Below, in pieces: positions 34,409 to 45,892 of a stretch of DNA of 64,000 nt (position 1 is its first letter; every line of letters starts with the position of its first letter). A program made the translations under genes and the position numbers. The notes below the pieces were generated by a model. That model made no database searches. It was given only the letters and a program-made list of their open reading frames with translations, and had not been told where the DNA came from. Source of the DNA: Paralithodes platypus (Eukaryota > Arthropoda > Malacostraca > Decapoda > Lithodidae); NCBI GenBank assembly GCA_032716605.1, contig CM064552.1, positions 6,491,651 to 6,555,650 on the forward strand, given 5' to 3'.

Positions 34409-35126
34409 AGTAGGTGGAATTACTGTAATAATAATTGTACCTTTATAAGTTGTACCACAATTACTTCTTGTGTTGATTTTTCACTTTAATTTTTGTTTTG
34501 GTAATATTACTTTGGTGCTATATATGTTATCTTGTAAAGGAGATATACCGAGATTGTTATATATATATGTATATGTGTAATTGTATTATATTTGCGTATA
34601 TTGTATGAACACTATATGTGTGATATGAATATATCTGTACAGTATGTATCTTTGTGTGTGTATGTGTAAATGCAGGTGAGTGTAAACTAATGTACAGTAT
34701 ATATTTGTATGTGTGTTTCATAGACGGTGTGCGTGTTTAAATGTTCTGAATGTAAATGCATACATATGTATATGTGTGTGTGTGTGTACGTGCGTGCGTG
34801 TGTGTGTGGGGGGGGGGGTATATATATATATGTATATATGAAACAATCAGTGATGAAGCAGCAAACTTCCCCTCACGTCCACACACTTATAACACAGTCT
34901 TCACCTGGCTGTCCCTGCTGCTTCCTCTTCCTGTTGCTAAACCACTGTATTCCGGTCTTCACTTTAGTTTAGTTCACCCAAGCCAAGTTCCTCATTTATG
35001 TTTCTTATTCTTCTTTTCACCAACGAGAGCGAGAGCGAGAGCGAGCAGTATATACAGTACACCCTCCTTTCAATAATCACTTTCCCTTCCTTTCTTCCTT
35101 ATCTTGGATTACAACAGTATTATTAG

Positions 35127-35262
35127 GTTAAAGCCACTACAACAGCTTCCTCTCTCTCCAACACCCCTTCTCCCCTCTACTCTTCAGAAAATAGGAAAAG
35201 TAGAAAGTAGCTACGAGGTTCCGTTGTATAGGCTTATCCCTCAATACCTTCACCTGAGGTTT
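35127..35262. repeat. Family Q repeat, inverted copy
   Basis: CAACAGCTTCCTCTCTCTCC to CAATACCTTCACCTGAGG, inverse of 2265-2400. Confidence 0.5.
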
Positions 35263-35348
35263 GCATAATGATCGTAGGTATGTAGCCACCGAATAAATCC
35301 AAGTTAGGTGATTCCAAGAAGAGAGGGGGGGGGGGGGGGCATCCAAAG

Positions 35349-35793
35349 TTAACCCCTTCGAACATACGATGACACATTTTGAACATTCATCCAGGCTTTC
35401 CTTAGACGAGTTTATACAATTTCGGAAGGATCTATGGGAATTATAAAGGTAACGACCATCTCAATTAACCCTATGACTGTCCTGATGTGGCGGCGTCTAC
35501 GCCGTGGGGCCACCTCCCGACGCTGCCAACCGCGGATGGCTGCCGACCCTCCACGGCCGAAGACAAAATCAACGACCAGTGGAGGAAAACCGGATACCGG
35601 CCGCGGGGAGCAGTTTCGGGAGCCAAACCGTCACAACCATCCCCCCGGGGCTGTTCGGCCAGGCAGCTTAGGGAACAACAACAACAACAACCCTATGACT
35701 TCCACATACCCTTCCTAATATGAATATAATTGTCTACTGGTAATAATAACCAGAAACTTAATATAAATGCGTCATCGATCTTCTAAGGGTTAA
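35349..35793. mobile_element. Foldback MITE, family F, split by a short SINE C
   Basis: TTAACCCCTTCGAACATACG to CGATCTTCTAAGGGTTAA. It is interrupted at 35479-35688 by a C-family retro-insertion with a clear target duplication. Confidence 0.65.
35479..35688 (+). mobile_element. SINE-like element C copy 4, short variant
   Basis: Shares only the ends with other copies: CGGCGTC near the head and GGGGCTGTTCGGCCAGGCAG CTTAGGGAAC plus (AAC)n at the tail. The middle is unrelated GC-rich sequence. AACCCTATGACT flanks both sides (35467-35478, 35689-35700). Confidence 0.7.
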
Positions 35794-35973
35794 TGTGATC
35801 TGTTGGAGGGCCGAATTAAGGTGTTGACCAAGTTTCCTCATATTTCGTTTCTTGTTATTCGAGGTATTTTGCCAAGACGCAGCAGACCCACGAACACTTG
35901 CGGAAACGAGGAAAAGGAAGATTTGTTTTCTATGCGTATGAAGGAAACAAATGGAAATGCTGCCAGTAACAAG

Positions 35974-36282
<309 letters not shown>

Positions 36283-36286
<4 letters not shown>

Positions 36287-36363
36287 TCTTAAAATCTCAA
36301 AAACTATTGGGGCTAAACATGAGGGAGAAGGTGGGCTAGCAAAACGACATTACTTCCCCTTAA
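36283..36363 (-). mobile_element. Family A MITE, right-end fragment joined to (GA)n
   Basis: ACGTCTTAAAATCTCAAAAA through ACTTCCCCTTAA, directly after a (GA)n tract. The breakpoint is the same internal position as in the 28803 fragment. Confidence 0.6.
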
Positions 36364-36809
36364 ATGTATCGCTAATCTATTTATCTTATATGTATCTATC
36401 ATAATTTATCCGATAAGGAGAGGGCAGAAAGGGTGTATAATAAGGGAGGAAGGTAGGTAGTTAGGTAAAAGGATGGGAGAGGGAAGAGAAGGGTCATAGG
36501 AAGAAAAGTGAAGTGTATAAGTGTGTAAAAAGGTAAAATGTAAGCATCAGTAAAAAAATAATAGTTTACAGAAAGGGTGTATAATAGTGAGGGTGATAGG
36601 TAGGTAGGTAGGTAAGTAGGAGAGGTATATGTAAGTGGGTAGCTATAATAACCAGTGAAAGAATAAAGACAGGATATAATAGTGTATATTAGTGAGGGTG
36701 ATAGACATAGGAAGGTGGGAGAGTGGAGAGCTATGTGTGTAAGAGCGTATTATGTAAGAATCAGTGAAAGACTAAAGAAAGTACAGAAAGGGTGAATAAT
36801 GGTGAGGAT

Positions 36810-37290
36810 GATAGGTAGGTTGATAGGATGGTAGGTAGGTAGGATGGTAGGTAGGTAGGTAAGGTAAGATGGTAGGTAGGTAGGTAGTAGGATGGGAGGT
36901 AGGTAGGAGGGTAGGATGGTAGGTAGGTAGATAGGATGGGAGGTAGGTAGGAGGGTAGTATGGTAGGTAGGTAGGAGGGTAGGTAGGTAGGATAGTAGAT
37001 AGGTAGGTAGGATAGTAGATAGGTAGGTAGGATGGTAGGTAGGTAGGTAGGTAGGTAGGATAGTAGATAGGTTGGTTGGTAGGTAGGTAGGTAGGTAGGT
37101 AGGTAGGTAGGGTGATAGGTAGATAGGTAGGATGGAGGTAGGTAGATAGGTAGGTAGGATAGTAGATTGGTAGGTAGGTAGGTAGGGTGATAGGTAGATA
37201 GGTAGGATGGATGGTAGGTAGATAGGTAGGTAGGTAGGTAGGTAGGTAGGTAGGTAGGTAGGATGTATGGTAGGTAGGTAGGAGGGTGGA
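36810..37290. repeat. (TAGG)n tetranucleotide array
   Basis: GGTAGGTAGG with interspersed GATAGG, GATGG and GAGGG variants, about 480 bp; in STX6 U12 intron. Confidence 0.9.
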
Positions 37291-37437
37291 GAAGCGTAAC
37301 AAGGATCATGGGAAGGAAGGCAAGGTGGGCGTCGTCAGTGCGTCCCTAGTCGGCGTCTTGCGTACGTCAGGCGTCTCTCTCTCTCTCGTGTGTATGTGTT
37401 GGGGGCGTGTCAGTGTGTTTGTATATGCCTGTCTTGG

Positions 37438-37672
37438 TGTGTATTTCTGTGTATGTATTGTTTGTGTATTTCTGTGTATGTATTGTTTGTGTATTTCTGT
37501 GTATGTATTGTTTGTGTATTTATGTGTATGTATTGTTTGTGTATTTCTGTGTATGTATTGTTTGTGTATTTCTGTGTATGTATTGTTTGTGTATTTATGT
37601 GTATGTATTGTTTGTGTATTTATGTGTATGTATTGTTTGTGTATTTCTGTGTATGTATTGTTTGTTTATGTA
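37438..37672. repeat. 25-bp minisatellite
   Basis: GTATTTCTGTGTATGTATTG TTTGT repeated about nine times. As 25 is not a multiple of 3, all frames stay open, which explains the Cys/Val/Tyr-rich ORFs. Confidence 0.9.
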
Positions 37673-37679
37673 TGTGTGG

Positions 37680-39800
37680 ACTTCGATTGTTTCTGTGGGT
37701 GTTATTATATTTGTGTTGTATGGTGATTGTATCTATAGTATACCTGTAATGTCTGTGTGTGTGTGTGTGTGTGTGTTGTTGTGTATTGGATGTGTTTGTT
37801 TGTGTGTGTCTATTTTGTGTGTGTGTGTTCTTTAAGTATTATATGTGGTGTTGTTTGTTTTTTGATTGGTGGATTCATTCCGGTGCATATAGATACTTTT
37901 TAATTCGTAAATATCTACTCCAAAATTATTATTATTATTTTATGTATGTTCTGTGTTTGTGTATGACCACGTTTACTAACAATTATATTCACATTAGCGT
38001 TTTGATAAATGTACACTTGTTTGTATGAATGATGTATGTACATTATGCTTGTGTCATGTATACTTGTGCTATATTTATATATGAATATTTACGGATGTGT
38101 AAGCCTATATACCGATACATATGTATGCATGTATGTGTCAATGTAAATATGTGTGTGTGAATGTTCAAGTTACGTGCATGTATGTAGTGTATCAAGTATA
38201 ACTGGTGGTGCCTATTATGTTGAATTTAAAGTGTAGATTTATGTATGTGTGAGCTAAAATGCACGATGACCTGAGTTTAGTGCCAATAACAATACCTGCA
38301 AAACTGAAAAATGTACAATACAATGCAAGCTTTTTTCATTATATCGTTAATTAATATCATTTATAGGCTACCTGCCAGTGCCTGCAGTTGACTGGACTTG
38401 AAATTATAATACAAAGAAGATAAAATATTGAAGCTATTGTTGGTTGAAAATAATGAACTACTGTGGTCGCATCTGTGACAGAAGAACACAATGGACAACG
38501 AATTAACTCTGCTGATGTTAAGTTGGTGATGACAGCACATTAACATTGGCAAGAAAAACAATGAACAATGACTCAAGTCCCTGAACAAAAAAGAAAGGAA
38601 GGAAATACTGACAAAGCTATAAACTACGTATGAAAACCAATGTCTTTAACCTGAAGTCCCTCAACATAAAAACAAACAAAAGTAAATAATGCTATACAAA
38701 TGCTAAAAACTACTTATGAAAACCAAAGACTTTAACCTTAAGTCCCTCAACAAAAACAGAAAATAAAGTAAATAATACTATAAAGATGCTAAAAATTACT
38801 TATGAAACACATAATTAGGGATGCTAATTATCCACTGGTGCATATCGAGGCCTCTCAAACTCCTTAGATATAAAACTTGGCTTATCTTCTAGCTAAACTC
38901 GACATCTGGAGCACCATGGATAAACGATATAAAAGGTGGATATTAAAGTAAACGGAACTCCCTTATATACATCTACTAAATATCATATATACTAATTAGC
39001 AGTATATCTTTATAAATACATCTGTTTCTCATTCATTACTGTTCTTAATATTTCTTACTTTTTGTCTCCTTGGTATTTAAACTCTCTGTGTCTTCTCATT
39101 TTTAGGGATGTATTGGATAATCCTTTGATCAAACATAAAATTCATTTTAGGTATTTTTTAGGAACCTCGTAATCATGTAGCCGCAACTTTTTCCTTGTGT
39201 CTGACACCTTGGGCTTTTTTCGTCTCCCTCCATGACTTTCAATTCTTTCTTTATTTAACACTCCATATTCTTTATCAGTTTGATTTAATTTTAGTTGCGT
39301 CAATATTGCATAGTCTTTAATGTCTGCTCTTCTTTGACTTACATATCATTAATTTTCCGTTTCATTATTCATTTTCTCTCAAGTTCATTGTTTCTCCTCT
39401 TACCAACTATCTCTGTTTACTTTAATATTGTTATTTTATCTTTCATATTGCCTGAGTATTATCATAATTCTCTTTGTTTTGATTATCTCCTAACACCACA
39501 ATTATTCTCTCTTCTCCTAATTCCCAGCCACTCCAGTATTTACTTATTAATCTCTTTTTTCCCTTCTCTTATTCTTTAGTGTTACTCTTCTGTTTCCTTC
39601 AGTCACTTAACATTTATTCATCTCTCTTTGCTACTTTTGCCTTATCACTATTCTTTGAATCTCTCTTCTATTTTCCACTGCCACAAACATTTTTCGTGTT
39701 TAAGTCTCATTGTCAAGTTTCCATTCACACCTTCACTAGTATTGTTCCATTACTATTCTGAACCATCACTTGCTCTATGTTCTCCCCCAACCACCTTTAC
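37680..39800. other. Intronic low-complexity stretch, STX6 U12 intron
   Basis: GT-rich then AT-rich DNA with TGTATGTG patches, the ~85-bp repeat and a T/C-rich stretch at 39000-39800. No coding exon seen. Confidence 0.5.
38573..38812. repeat. ~85-bp tandem repeat, about 2.7 units
   Basis: AAGTCCCTCAACAAAAAC anchors at 38575, 38653 and 38740, each followed by GCTA...AAACTACTTATGAAAACCA. Confidence 0.65.
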
Positions 39801-39808
39801 CTGTAACA

Positions 39809-40357
39809 ATGACGGACCCACACACCACCTATGTCGACCTGCTTACCCCTTCCTCCCCTTACATAGACGACCCCTTGAGTGACCCAACATGGCCCCACAC
39901 AGACCCCTGCTGGTCCCCTTTAGACCCCATATACTTAGATCCAGAGACCCCTTACGTCAACACATACTGGACACACCTAGACCCTTACCTCACACAAATA
40001 GAGTCCTACTTGCCACACTTAGATCCATACTGGCCATACTCTAATCATTACTTGCCGCACTATGATAGCCATTGGTCGAGTTATAGTAGCCCACCAACGT
40101 CCACCACTCTAGCCTACCACTTGCTGGAGGTGGAGACAGAGGTGTTCGTGGCTGCGGCTCTCCTATACGCACTGTTCCTTGTCTTCCTTAACTCACACTC
40201 CCCACGTATCGTTGAGAAGAACCCGAGGAAGTTCAAGATCGACGGCGGGGAGCTCGCTTCAAGGAGGACCTTCATCGAACACACCAAGGACGAGGTCAAG
40301 GTCAGTGTTAAAGGGAAATGGGCAGTTTTTCTGATCCCCTTTCTCCCTCGTGTTTAA
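39809..40357 (+). other. In-frame open reading frame crossing the STX6 U12 acceptor
   Basis: ATG at 39809 (purine at -3) opens a frame that runs through the U12 3' splice site, stays in register with exon 3, and stops in the MITE beyond it. Its first 90 or so residues are degenerate heptads built around D-P-aromatic, e.g. DPTWPHT, DPCWSPL, DPYLTQI, DPYWPYS. They are followed by a hydrophobic stretch, EVFVAAALLYALFLVFL, just before the splice site. Whether this is translated is unknown. It could be an alternative first exon giving a syntaxin-6 with a replaced N-terminus, or just a 21-bp degenerate minisatellite without stops next to a pyrimidine-rich acceptor. I favour non-coding. Confidence 0.25.
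40206..40300 (+). CDS. STX6: STX6 exon 3: third helix of N-terminal domain
   Basis: Reads (G)IVEKNPRKFKIDGGELASRR then TFIEHTKDEVK, matching the start of the third N-terminal helix of syntaxin-6. The two leading bases GT complete the glycine codon begun by G32219. The donor after AAG is gtcagt at 40301, a usable though not ideal GT site. A family A MITE begins only 7 bases after this donor motif starts (TTAA at 40308). The frame is also open for 133 codons upstream through the U12 acceptor (see the separate entry). Confidence 0.93.
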
Positions 40358-41053
40358 CCCAGTTTTGAAATTTTAAGACGTTGTTGTTGTTCCCCAAGCT
40401 GCCTGGCCGAACAGCCCCGAAGCCCAGAGCAAAGCCAAGGCCACAACCGAGCGCCCCCACAGAACCCTGCAGGCTTACCACAATAAAGCCTGGGTGACCG
40501 AAGCCACTCCATGGCGGGGAGCTGAGGAGGGTGCGGAAATGCCAGGGAAACCAAAGCCCCACCCAGGGCCCTGTGCCCCTCAGCAATTATGAAGAGAAAG
40601 TTGAGGGGCAAAGGAAAAATGTGACGCTTTGGCTTCCAATCTTGATAGATAGGGAGGTCAATCCACGGAAGAGGCGCCGTCACTTGAGATCTAGAGAATA
40701 TATAAGTAAAAGGAACAGTCAGAGTAAGCTATGGGTATGGCAGAGATCGCTCAGTTCTCACTCTGATAGACCAGCCCAACACCACATGACGTTCCGCCCA
40801 TTAGTTTGGCGATTTTAATACCTTTCGCCCCATTTTGTTGTCAATTTTAAGACCTTTCGTGTCATTTACAGTAGATGTCGATTTCTTCCTGGCGAGCGAA
40901 AGCGAGCCTGTAATTTTAACGGGACATTTTTCTTCAGAAATATTTACAAATATATGGGGGGTTTTCTAAGCTTGATGGAGGTCTAGCTAGGAAACTAAAA
41001 AATATATGAATAAATGAATTAATAGACCAAAAAAACAACCATTATCCCCTTAA
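40308..41053 (+). mobile_element. TTAA MITE, family A, interrupted by SINE C
   Basis: Left part 40308-40379 (TTAAAGGGAAATGGGC, CTCCCTCGTGTTTAACCC, TTTTAAGACG) and right part from 40788 (TTCCGCCCATTAGTTTGG to TTATCCCCTTAA) are one element split by a C-family insertion. It starts 7 bases into STX6 intron 3. Its right TTAA (41050-41053) is shared with another foldback element. Confidence 0.7.
40380..40787 (-). mobile_element. SINE-like element C copy 2, nested in a MITE
   Basis: Minus orientation: (TTG)n, CCCCAAGCTGCCTGGCCGAA C, ending CCAGCCCAACACCACATGACG. Flanks AAGACG and ATGACG suggest a short duplication. Confidence 0.75.
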
Positions 41054-41284
41054 CCCTCTCAGACATATGACGCGATTTTGAGCCTATTTGGGATACTTTA
41101 AAACCTTTGTTACCATCAGGGGTATTTAGAAACCTTTAGTTTAGTTACTTCAACCTCTGCAGTTGTCTTTGAGTTAGCTTTGGGCAGAAAACTAATTTTG
41201 GAGAGGTAATGATAAGAGTGAGAGAACTCTATTTCTTAATGCTAATCTGGCAACCTCTGCGTCATATGAATCTGAAAGGGTTAA
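41050..41284. mobile_element. Foldback MITE, E/F/G-like
   Basis: TTAACCCTCTCAGACATATG and CGTCATATGAATCTGAAAGG GTTAA face each other. It shares its left TTAA with the preceding family A element. Confidence 0.55.
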
Positions 41285-42136
41285 GATATATGGACTTCTT
41301 CTGAATAATCTAGGAAGGCTGATGACTCTTTTATAGTGAACAAAGAATAAAGGCGCTGCCACACTTGATGAATCATTCATCAGTATCATGTGTTAGGGTC
41401 AGGTTACTGAAGGGGGTAGCAACACAAGAAGTTTTATCCTCAACTTTTAACCCTCTCCTTCATTTTGCCAATGTTTTTGAGACTATTTTATGCTGGTATT
41501 GGAAACTATATTGGAGTTATATTTAAAGAAGTGACAGCATTTTTACTACTGTATATTTCAGAAACTTTCAGATCAATGTTTCGGAAAAATATTGAGGGAA
41601 AAAGTTCTTGTGTGATATCAGCTTAAGCATGAAGGTGTTGCACAAAAATGTTGGCAACATTTGTATGGGTCTGCCTTGCTAAATCATGTTGCCAACTTGT
41701 TTACAACAATGTTTTTCATGTGTGGCTCCACTGTAAGGATATCCAGGATAATTTAGAACAGAACATAATAACACCCAATTTCATAAAGTTAGCATATATA
41801 TTTTTTTTTCCACAATCAGGGCAGCGAGTTTTGCTGTTGCAAGGCTACTACGATCATGTACCATTGGTTAATAGCCATATCAAATATATGATTATAGTAT
41901 AGTTAATGGGCAAAGAATATTATAGCATATGAAAGGCATTGAAAGTTCACTAACAGTCTGTGGGACTCCAGAATGATTCCTAATGGTAACAACACTTTTT
42001 TTAACAGAAAGGATGTAACTGTTTTTGATAAGTGTATGTGTTTAGTACCTATCTAGTTATAACTAATATTTAGATACACAAGATTTTTTTTATAAATACT
42101 TGCATTACATTTCTAATTGTCCTCTTCCCTGTACAG

Positions 42137-42193
42137 TCTATGAAGGAGCGCCTCAACTTGACCAAGAAGGATCGTGACGTGACAGCCAGACAG
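42137..42193 (+). CDS. STX6: STX6 exon 4: end of N-terminal domain and linker
   Basis: After the acceptor ccctgtacag the exon reads SMKERLNLTKKDRDVTARQ, equivalent to the end of the third helix and the start of the linker (MKDQM... in vertebrates). Two in-phase donors are possible: CAG|gtacca after 42193, or ACG|gtaaat after 42211, which would add VPEPAT. The second has the better +4 and +5 bases, the first the better exon end. Both keep phase 0 into exon 5, so alternative use is plausible. Confidence 0.88.
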
Positions 42194-42211
42194 GTACCAG
42201 AACCAGCCACG

Positions 42212-44000
42212 GTAAATATGTTGCACGCTGCACCGCTTACCATCGCTACACTCAACTACCACCTCTCTTCCACTCGGCTCAACTAACATCTCTACCACAC
42301 CACAACAACTAACAATATTGTGGTGTCTCTTCATTCACCAAGTCATTTCACAACTTTATTTTACTCCTTGTTTCCCCTGAGGGATATGGTTCAGCTCTGC
42401 TCTGGGGCAGGTTGCAAATATAGTGATCCCCCGAATCCAATTATATATCATAAATGGTGACTAAAGTGGGTTGTCCAGGGAAGTTATTCATTTCACATCT
42501 TGCTTTTACTCATCTGTCTACAAATCACCTTGGCTACCCTTCTTTCTTGTTGCATTTTGTCTTTAATCTCCATGTTGAAAAACTTGAAAAGTTGACAGAA
42601 TGAATATAAACGCCAAATGAGGAGGAGCACTTTATTGACAACGTTTAGCAGATAGCTTCTTCAGGTCACTAACGACGTTAGTGACCTGAAGAAGCTATCT
42701 GCGAAATGTTGTCAATAAAGTGCTCCTCCTCATTTGGTGTTTACATTTAATCACCATACTTCTAATATTTTATATTGACTTGTATAAATTCCCCCTCAGT
42801 TTTTCTAGCTTTTAACTACAGTCATATTGATTGCGCCTCTTATCTGGAGAGTCTTTATAAGGGTTGATATAGTGCCAATCTCCAAGGTGAGGTGGCATGG
42901 CAGTGAAGAGTTACTGTAAGCTGTGATGCTTACACAAGCTGCTGGCCTAGTTGCAGTAATGGTGCCTACATTATAAAGATGGCTTTGGTGGTCTTCTCCT
43001 TCCTGGCCACATAATTTGTGGGGATTACATTTCTTGATGAGTGTACAGTATACCGATGATTATATTGAAGCTCCTGATGGGCTTTATCTCTAATTTTTCA
43101 GTGTATGCTTTTATCAAGATATAGAGAGGAAAATGCTTTTTTCCCAAACTCAACTGTATTGTTTATCAGTGTCACTTTCGGGATACACTTATTGTTCTGG
43201 ATGACTTCCCTGTCGTTATTGGCATGGATAAGGCACAAGGTTTATGTTGTTTTTCATGGTTCCAGTTTGTGACTAGGAATTTTCCAAAGTCAAGATGATG
43301 AAGATTGCAGGATACTGGCAACATAGATCAGACTTGCATTCTTTGACTTGGTGTTCCCTAATTGGTGTGAAGAAACAAATTTATCGCATCTTATTAAATA
43401 CTTGTTGAACTGCAGGAAGTTTGGAGTGCCGAGTTATTTGTAACTGACCACAGGCCCTGAAGCTACGTATCAAAATGTTACGCTTAAGGGTTTTATCTTG
43501 AGTGGCTGAAGGATACTGTATATTTAGCATGATCTCACTTTATCACTGCACTTCACATTGCAGATCACTTTGCATTTTACATACCACTTCAAGACTGAGC
43601 CTGCCTGTTACCACTTTGTGACTGAACCTGCCTGTTAGTTCACTATGTCTTGCCCTTCTACTAGCTTTGCCTTTAGCTTGCTTTACTCCATGTTGTCTTG
43701 TATCATGCCAGTTTCCGTTCTATTGTTGTTATCCTTTTTTTAAAGTTATCCCCCTTTTTCCAGCTTTTTTGTGGTCAAGATCAATTCCCACATATTAAGT
43801 ACAGGTCTTCCTCGATTTACGATTGGTTACGTTCCTGAAAACCTGATCTAAACCCGATCTTAAATAAAATAATCGTATAGGGAACCCTAAAATTAATAGG
43901 GTAAATGGGGATGCGTTCTGGGACTAGCCAAAACCCAAACCCCTAAAAACAAATAATATCATAAATCAGGGCATCGGATAGTGAGGGAGACCTGTACCGG
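42212..44000. other. STX6 intron 4, mostly unique sequence
   Basis: Apart from the palindrome at 42607, this is ordinary-looking unique DNA with stop codons in all frames. No exon recognised. Confidence 0.5.
42607..42743. repeat. Near-perfect 68-bp palindrome with a 1-nt loop
   Basis: TAAACGCCAAATGAGGAGGA to AGGTCACTAACG, then A, then CGTTAGTGACCT to TCATTTGGTGTTTA. Only about three mismatches over 68 pairs. It would extrude as a cruciform or give a long hairpin RNA. In STX6 intron 4. Confidence 0.85.
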
Positions 44001-44012
44001 TAATTCAGTAAA

Positions 44013-44216
44013 CTTACTATTGTTTTATGATTTAAGTTATCTTCAGACAATTGTATTAAGTTTATTCACTTGTATTCAGTTTAATCAGCTTAACCCTTTC
44101 AGTATCATAAAAATTACTATTGTTTTATGATTTAAGTTATCTTCAGACAATTGTATTCAGTTTATTAACTTGTATTCAGTTTAATCAGCTTAACCCTTTC
44201 AGTATCATAAAAACAA
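44013..44216. repeat. ~100-bp tandem duplication
   Basis: ATTGTTTTATGATTTAAGTT ATCTTCAGAC through AACCCTTTCAGTATCATAAA occurs twice in a row. Confidence 0.7.
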
Positions 44217-44283
44217 ATTCAGGCTATAATTAGATTATTTTATGCACTTTAGGAGGGACATGTGAGACTTAATTGACATGAGT

Positions 44284-44640
44284 TTTACCCCTTTATTTTA
44301 AATTGTTCTTTCTTTACCTAATCTCCCTTTGTTTATATTGTTCTTTCTTTACCTAATCTCCCGTTATTTATATTGTTCTTTCTTTACTTAATCTCCCTTT
44401 ATTTTAAATTGTTGTCTTTACCTAATCTCCCTTTATTTTAAATTGTTCTTTCTTTACCTAATCTCCCTTTATTTTATATTATTATCTTCTTTACCTAATC
44501 TCCCTTTATTTTATATTGTTCTTTCTTTACCTAATCTCCCTTTATTTTAAATTGTTGTCTTTACCTAATCTCCCTTTATTTTATATTGTTGTCTTTACCT
44601 AATCTCCCTTTATTTTATATTGTTCTTTCTTTACTTAATC
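44284..44640. repeat. ~36-bp minisatellite
   Basis: TATTGTTCTTTCTTTACCTA ATCTCCCTTTATTTTA units with TTGTCTTT variants, about ten copies, STX6 intron 4. Confidence 0.85.
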
Positions 44641-44692
44641 TTAACTTTTTATTGTTCCCAAACTATAATTATAATATTGTCATAAAAATTTC

Positions 44693-44906
44693 TTAACCCC
44701 TTCTGTACCGGCGACGTTTACTTAACTTTATTCTGGCTAGTATTAGTCGATTATATTCAGTTACCTAAGACCTCCAGCAACTATCAAGCTTCGAACTATC
44801 TCACCTAACCCTTTTTGCTACTACAGATCCTTTTTAAACTGCCAAAAATCGTCTAAATGTAGCTAGAATAAAATCAAAAAGACATTGCCGGTACAGAAGG
44901 GGTTAA
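44693..44906. mobile_element. Foldback MITE, family E copy 3
   Basis: TTAACCCCTTCTGTACCGGC to GCCGGTACAGAAGGGGTTAA, a clean 214-bp copy in STX6 intron 4. Confidence 0.75.
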
Positions 44907-44927
44907 GTATTATTTTGCTTTTTCCAC

Positions 44928-45065
44928 CAACCAACTTCACATCTAAACTCAATTAATGAAATCACCAAATACATGTGGCACTCCAAGGACTCGAACCTAG
45001 GATACTCACATTGAAATTCCGCGCACTTATGCATTACGCTATCAACTGAAAGTTGTCATTGAGGC
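44928..45065 (-). mobile_element. tRNA-derived SINE, family K copy 2
   Basis: Reverse orientation: CACATGTATTTGG, then GACTCGAACCTAGG as the B-box complement and TGCATTACGCTATCAACTG as the A-box complement. Confidence 0.55.
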
Positions 45066-45540
45066 TGTGCATTATATTCGTTATTTTGTTGATAACCGTT
45101 TATGTTTATATTGTGTTACTTCCTGTTGATGATCCTTCTCATATCAATATTTAAATATTAATTATTTAGTCACTATGGCCTCTTTGACTTCTTCAATACA
45201 AATAGTATTCTTTATTTTATTCTACCTGACAATATACATTTTTAATCAGCTTAGGACAGACCTCTATGAATCAAAGAGGGAGGGCACTATCTTGATTAAC
45301 CCCTTGACTCCCACAGGTCCTTATTAAACTGAATAAAATGTTCTAATAGCCAGAATTACAAAATTAACTGCATTATCGTACATAATGTACAATTGGCCAC
45401 ATAAGTTCTGTTCCTCTCTGTGATCTTATGCATAGAAATATAATGCGCACGATTGAATTACAAGTGTAGTTTTTATGCAGTGGTTAACTTAACTAATTAG
45501 TCAACTGACTAATTAGTGACTAATTAGTGACTAATTGATT

Positions 45541-45588
45541 AGACGCCGTGACCCCCGAAGGGGACCACGGCGTCAGGCAATAGATAAT
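45541..45588 (+). mobile_element. Minimal 3' LINE tail, self-complementary
   Basis: ACGCCGTGACCCCCGAAGGGG is followed by ACCACGGCGTCAGGCAATAG. The right part equals the last 25 or so bases of the 21133 LINE in plus orientation. The whole piece is a short hairpin. It sits inside element J2. Confidence 0.5.
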
Positions 45589-45633
45589 GAAAAGAAATCA
45601 CACTCGCAATTCATTCATACTAATTTACCAGAA

Positions 45634-45892
45634 CGTCCCGGACTTCCCAAATTGACTAACTCCTTGAACGTGACGATGGTGCGTTGTTATGTGTGCGATT
45701 AGTTTGCTTGGAAACAAATTAACTTGCTCATGTACTAATGTACACCCTATGTGGTGGATCGTGTTCTTTTATTTCATAAATTTTTATTTTAGTAAGCGTT
45801 ATTTCCACATAGCGATTTTGATAAGTTATATTACCTTTATCTTGTATCGTCCCAGTTTTGGTTTGTTTAGTTTGCAAGTTTTACATTTTAAT
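45634..45892. mobile_element. Family I repeat, inserted in element J2
   Basis: Contains TGTACACCCTATGTGGTGGA, TTTATTTTAGTAAGCGTTAT and GTTTGTTTAGTTTGCAAGTT TTACATTTT. AATTTA occurs at both junctions with J. Confidence 0.55.

Noticed and set aside
36761..37835. Tyr/Leu/Pro- and Cys/Val-rich frames of 120-180 codons
   Set aside because: They are readings of the (TAGG)n array and the 25-bp minisatellite in several frames at once.
42676..42743. Hammerhead ribozyme
   Set aside because: CTGAAGA and GAAA are present with sensible spacing, but the intervening bases do not form a convincing stem II and the other arm lacks GAAA.
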